A DNA stretch of 5,982 nucleotides, taken from positions 1-5,982 of the forward strand of contig CAZHWO010000037.1 of assembly GCA_964536075.1 (NCBI GenBank). The letters run 5' to 3'. The number at the start of each line of letters is the position of its first letter. Position 1 is the stretch's first letter. The notes below the pieces were generated by a model that searched no databases, had not been told where the DNA came from, and worked only from the letters and a program-made list of their open reading frames with translations. The translations under genes were made by a program, and so were the position numbers. Of the stretch, positions 4,719-5,982 are shown one piece after another. Source of the stretch: JAAZHK01 sp964536075 (lineage in GTDB: Bacteria; Bacillota_I; Bacilli_A; RF39; UBA660).

Positions 4719-5982
4719 TTAGTTTGCATTCCAGATAATCGTGGATGAACCATTCCAACTAGTACCCAAAGTCATTCCGGATGAACTAGCGCGTTTAACG
4801 GTTATATTATTAATATTATTACCAACAAAAGTATAATTGCCAATGGTTCTAACACTGGAAGGAATTATAACATTAAATTTTGGACTAGTTGTATCAGCGG
4901 GATATACATAAAAAGCATTTTTATTAATGGTTGTTAATTTACTAGTACTATCACTTGCGCCCATAAAGGTAAGAGAAGACCATGGTATTGGCGAATAACT
5001 TTTATTAAAGGCTGATGAACCAATTTGAGTAACCGACTTAGGAATAGTAATGGTGGATAAATTATTACCATCAAAAGCATAGCCTTCAATATTTGATAAG
5101 ATGCTCGTATCATCTAAAGCTCCTTCCAAAGTTAAGGAATTAAGGCCTGTATTTTGAAATGCAAAACCATAAATAACCTGAACTGACTTAGGAATGGTAA
5201 GATCTTTTATACTAGTGTTTTTAAAAGAACCATTACCGATAGTTACTAAGGTGGATGGTAATGATACGTTTGTTAAATTGTAGTCATTTGTAAATGAGCC
5301 AAAATTACCAAATAAGCCACAACTTCCGCTACAATCATCATGCAAAATATCGGTTATACCTTCAGAAATTATAATTTCTTTAATCCGCATATATGGTTCA
5401 ATCTGAGATATAGTTGGATTTTGGGGATCATAGTTGTCAATATCGATAGGAATAAATAAACTTTCTCCTAAATAATCTATTTTTTGACCATCAATATCAT
5501 TGGGAATTGTAATAATATATGCATCTCGATTAGGCATTTGGGATGTACTAGTTATTCCCATCGCCGTAAGATAATCGGGATCAATATTAGTATCATTATA
5601 ATAATCTTTTAAAATAGTAACGTTATCACTTGTTTCAAGATTACCAGTGAATTTATCGATAGTGTAATATGTATTATTAGAATTACTACTAATGGCCCAA
5701 TCATTGGAATCACCGGCAACTACTTTGGAACAAGTACTAGTTCCTATTCGCACATTATCACTAGTTAAGTCCGTGATATTAACAGAATCCCCATTACTTT
5801 TACTGATCCCGTTCCCTGCTTCATCAACTAAACATATCGAGTAAATATATTCACTTGTTTCTTCATTATAGACTATTTTTATATAACTATCACTAAGATA
5901 AGCTTTGCCAAAAGTCGATATGGTATTACTACCCTTTTCTAATTTTATTTCATTTAAAATAAAATATTTCGGAGTATTTCCA
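4719..5982 (-). CDS. BspA-like leucine-rich-repeat surface protein (5' end missing)
   Basis: The frame is open from 5981 to the TAA at 4721-4719, giving 420 visible residues; the true start lies beyond the window. A GTG at 5753 could be mistaken for a start, but it has no ribosome binding site and 76 sense codons precede it. Visible residues ~1-150 are Ser/Thr/Asn/Asp-rich and beta-like, resembling an exported stalk or pilin/Ig-like domain (YIKIVYNEETSEYIYSICLV at 33-52). From ~155 to the end come LRR_5 (BspA/TpLRR) repeats with the pattern L-x-x-(I/L)-x-IP-x-S-V-x-x-IG-x-x-AF, for example LTIPKSVQVIYGFAF and ITIPKSVTQIGSSAF. The C-terminus ends in a WNGSSTIIWNAN cap with no LPXTG, membrane helix or other anchor, so retention must depend on the unseen N-terminus. 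Four cysteines, 50, 84, 217 and 221, could form two disulfides. BspA-type proteins commonly mediate adhesion, but this function is inferred. It precedes proS by 29 bp without a visible terminator. Confidence 0.85.
   Translation of the reverse strand, partial: GNTPKYFILNEIKLEKGSNTISTFGKAYLSDSYIKIVYNEETSEYIYSICLVDEAGNGISKSNGDSVNITDLTSDNVRIGTSTCSKVVAGDSNDWAISSNSNNTYYTIDKFTGNLETSDNVTILKDYYNDTNIDPDYLTAMGITSTSQMPNRDAYIITIPNDIDGQKIDYLGESLFIPIDIDNYDPQNPTISQIEPYMRIKEIIISEGITDILHDDCSGSCGLFGNFGSFTNDYNLTNVSLPSTLVTIGNGSFKNTSIKDLTIPKSVQVIYGFAFQNTGLNSLTLEGALDDTSILSNIEGYAFDGNNLSTITIPKSVTQIGSSAFNKSYSPIPWSSLTFMGASDSTSKLTTINKNAFYVYPADTTSPKFNVIIPSSVRTIGNYTFVGNNINNITVKRASSSGMTLGTSWNGSSTIIWNAN
4722..5522 (-). repeat. 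LRR_5 (BspA-type) repeat region, about eight degenerate units
   Basis: The units begin around IPNDIDGQKIDYLGESLF, pass through a long loop containing a CSGSC motif, and continue as ~23-residue repeats with variable insertions to the C-terminal cap. At DNA level the IPKSV segments are near-identical: ACTTAGGAAT recurs at 5037-5046 and 5187-5196, each within a longer similar stretch. Such short direct repeats could recombine and change repeat number. Confidence 0.7.

Noticed and set aside
4719..4790. Promoter for proS inside the 3' end of the LRR gene
   Set aside because: Only AT-rich near-matches such as TTATCT and TAAAAC with 15-base spacing were found; not better than chance.
4722..5522. 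CRISPR-like or tandem DNA repeat
   Set aside because: The repetition follows degenerate LRR_5 protein repeats of variable length; there are no identical direct repeats with regular spacers.
3265..5982. UGA read as tryptophan (Mollicutes code 4)
   Set aside because: Every Trp codon checked is TGG and all frames are intact under the standard bacterial code.

Overview
The window is AT-rich (roughly two thirds A+T by eye). All eight genes I can support lie on the minus strand, tightly packed and mostly preceded by strong AGGAGG-like ribosome binding sites. The gene set (DUF177/YceD directly before L32, a type-3 prolyl-tRNA synthetase, a YsgA-like TrmH-family methylase, a BspA-like LRR surface protein) suggests a low-GC Bacillota or an uncultured Mollicutes-like (Mycoplasmatota) host-associated bacterium. 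All 18 tryptophan codons are TGG and no gene contains an in-frame TGA, so there is no sign that UGA is read as Trp. None of the seven visible stop codons is TGA either.

Layout in the direction of transcription (high to low coordinates): (1) 5982-4719, the 3' part of a large exported protein with BspA-type leucine-rich repeats, still open at the window edge; (2) 4689-3265, proS; (3) 3242-2304, an unusual sigma-70-family factor; (4) 2282-1797, a YceD/DUF177 protein whose end overlaps (5) 1813-1628, rpmF (L32). A hairpin plus T-tract at the rpmF stop closes this group. After 56 bp holding a possible weak promoter and a perfect 14-bp palindrome come (6) 1571-930, a YgjP-type zinc metallopeptidase; (7) 921-184, a TrmH/SpoU rRNA 2'-O-methyltransferase; and (8) 181-1, the start of rimM, which runs off the left edge.

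Most of the content is translation and ribosome biogenesis: tRNA charging (proS), 23S rRNA/L32 supply (yceD-rpmF), rRNA methylation (TrmH family) and 30S maturation (RimM). The gaps within each group are 2 to 29 bp or overlaps, which favours two polycistronic transcripts split by the terminator near 1618-1645.

The two elements that do not look like routine housekeeping are the sigma factor, whose promoter-contact residues in regions 2.3-2.4 and 4.2 differ from the housekeeping consensus, and the truncated surface LRR protein immediately before proS. I see no mobile element, CRISPR array, tRNA, rRNA or riboswitch, and no clear previously undescribed multi-gene system. No gene-free stretch exceeds 60 bp.
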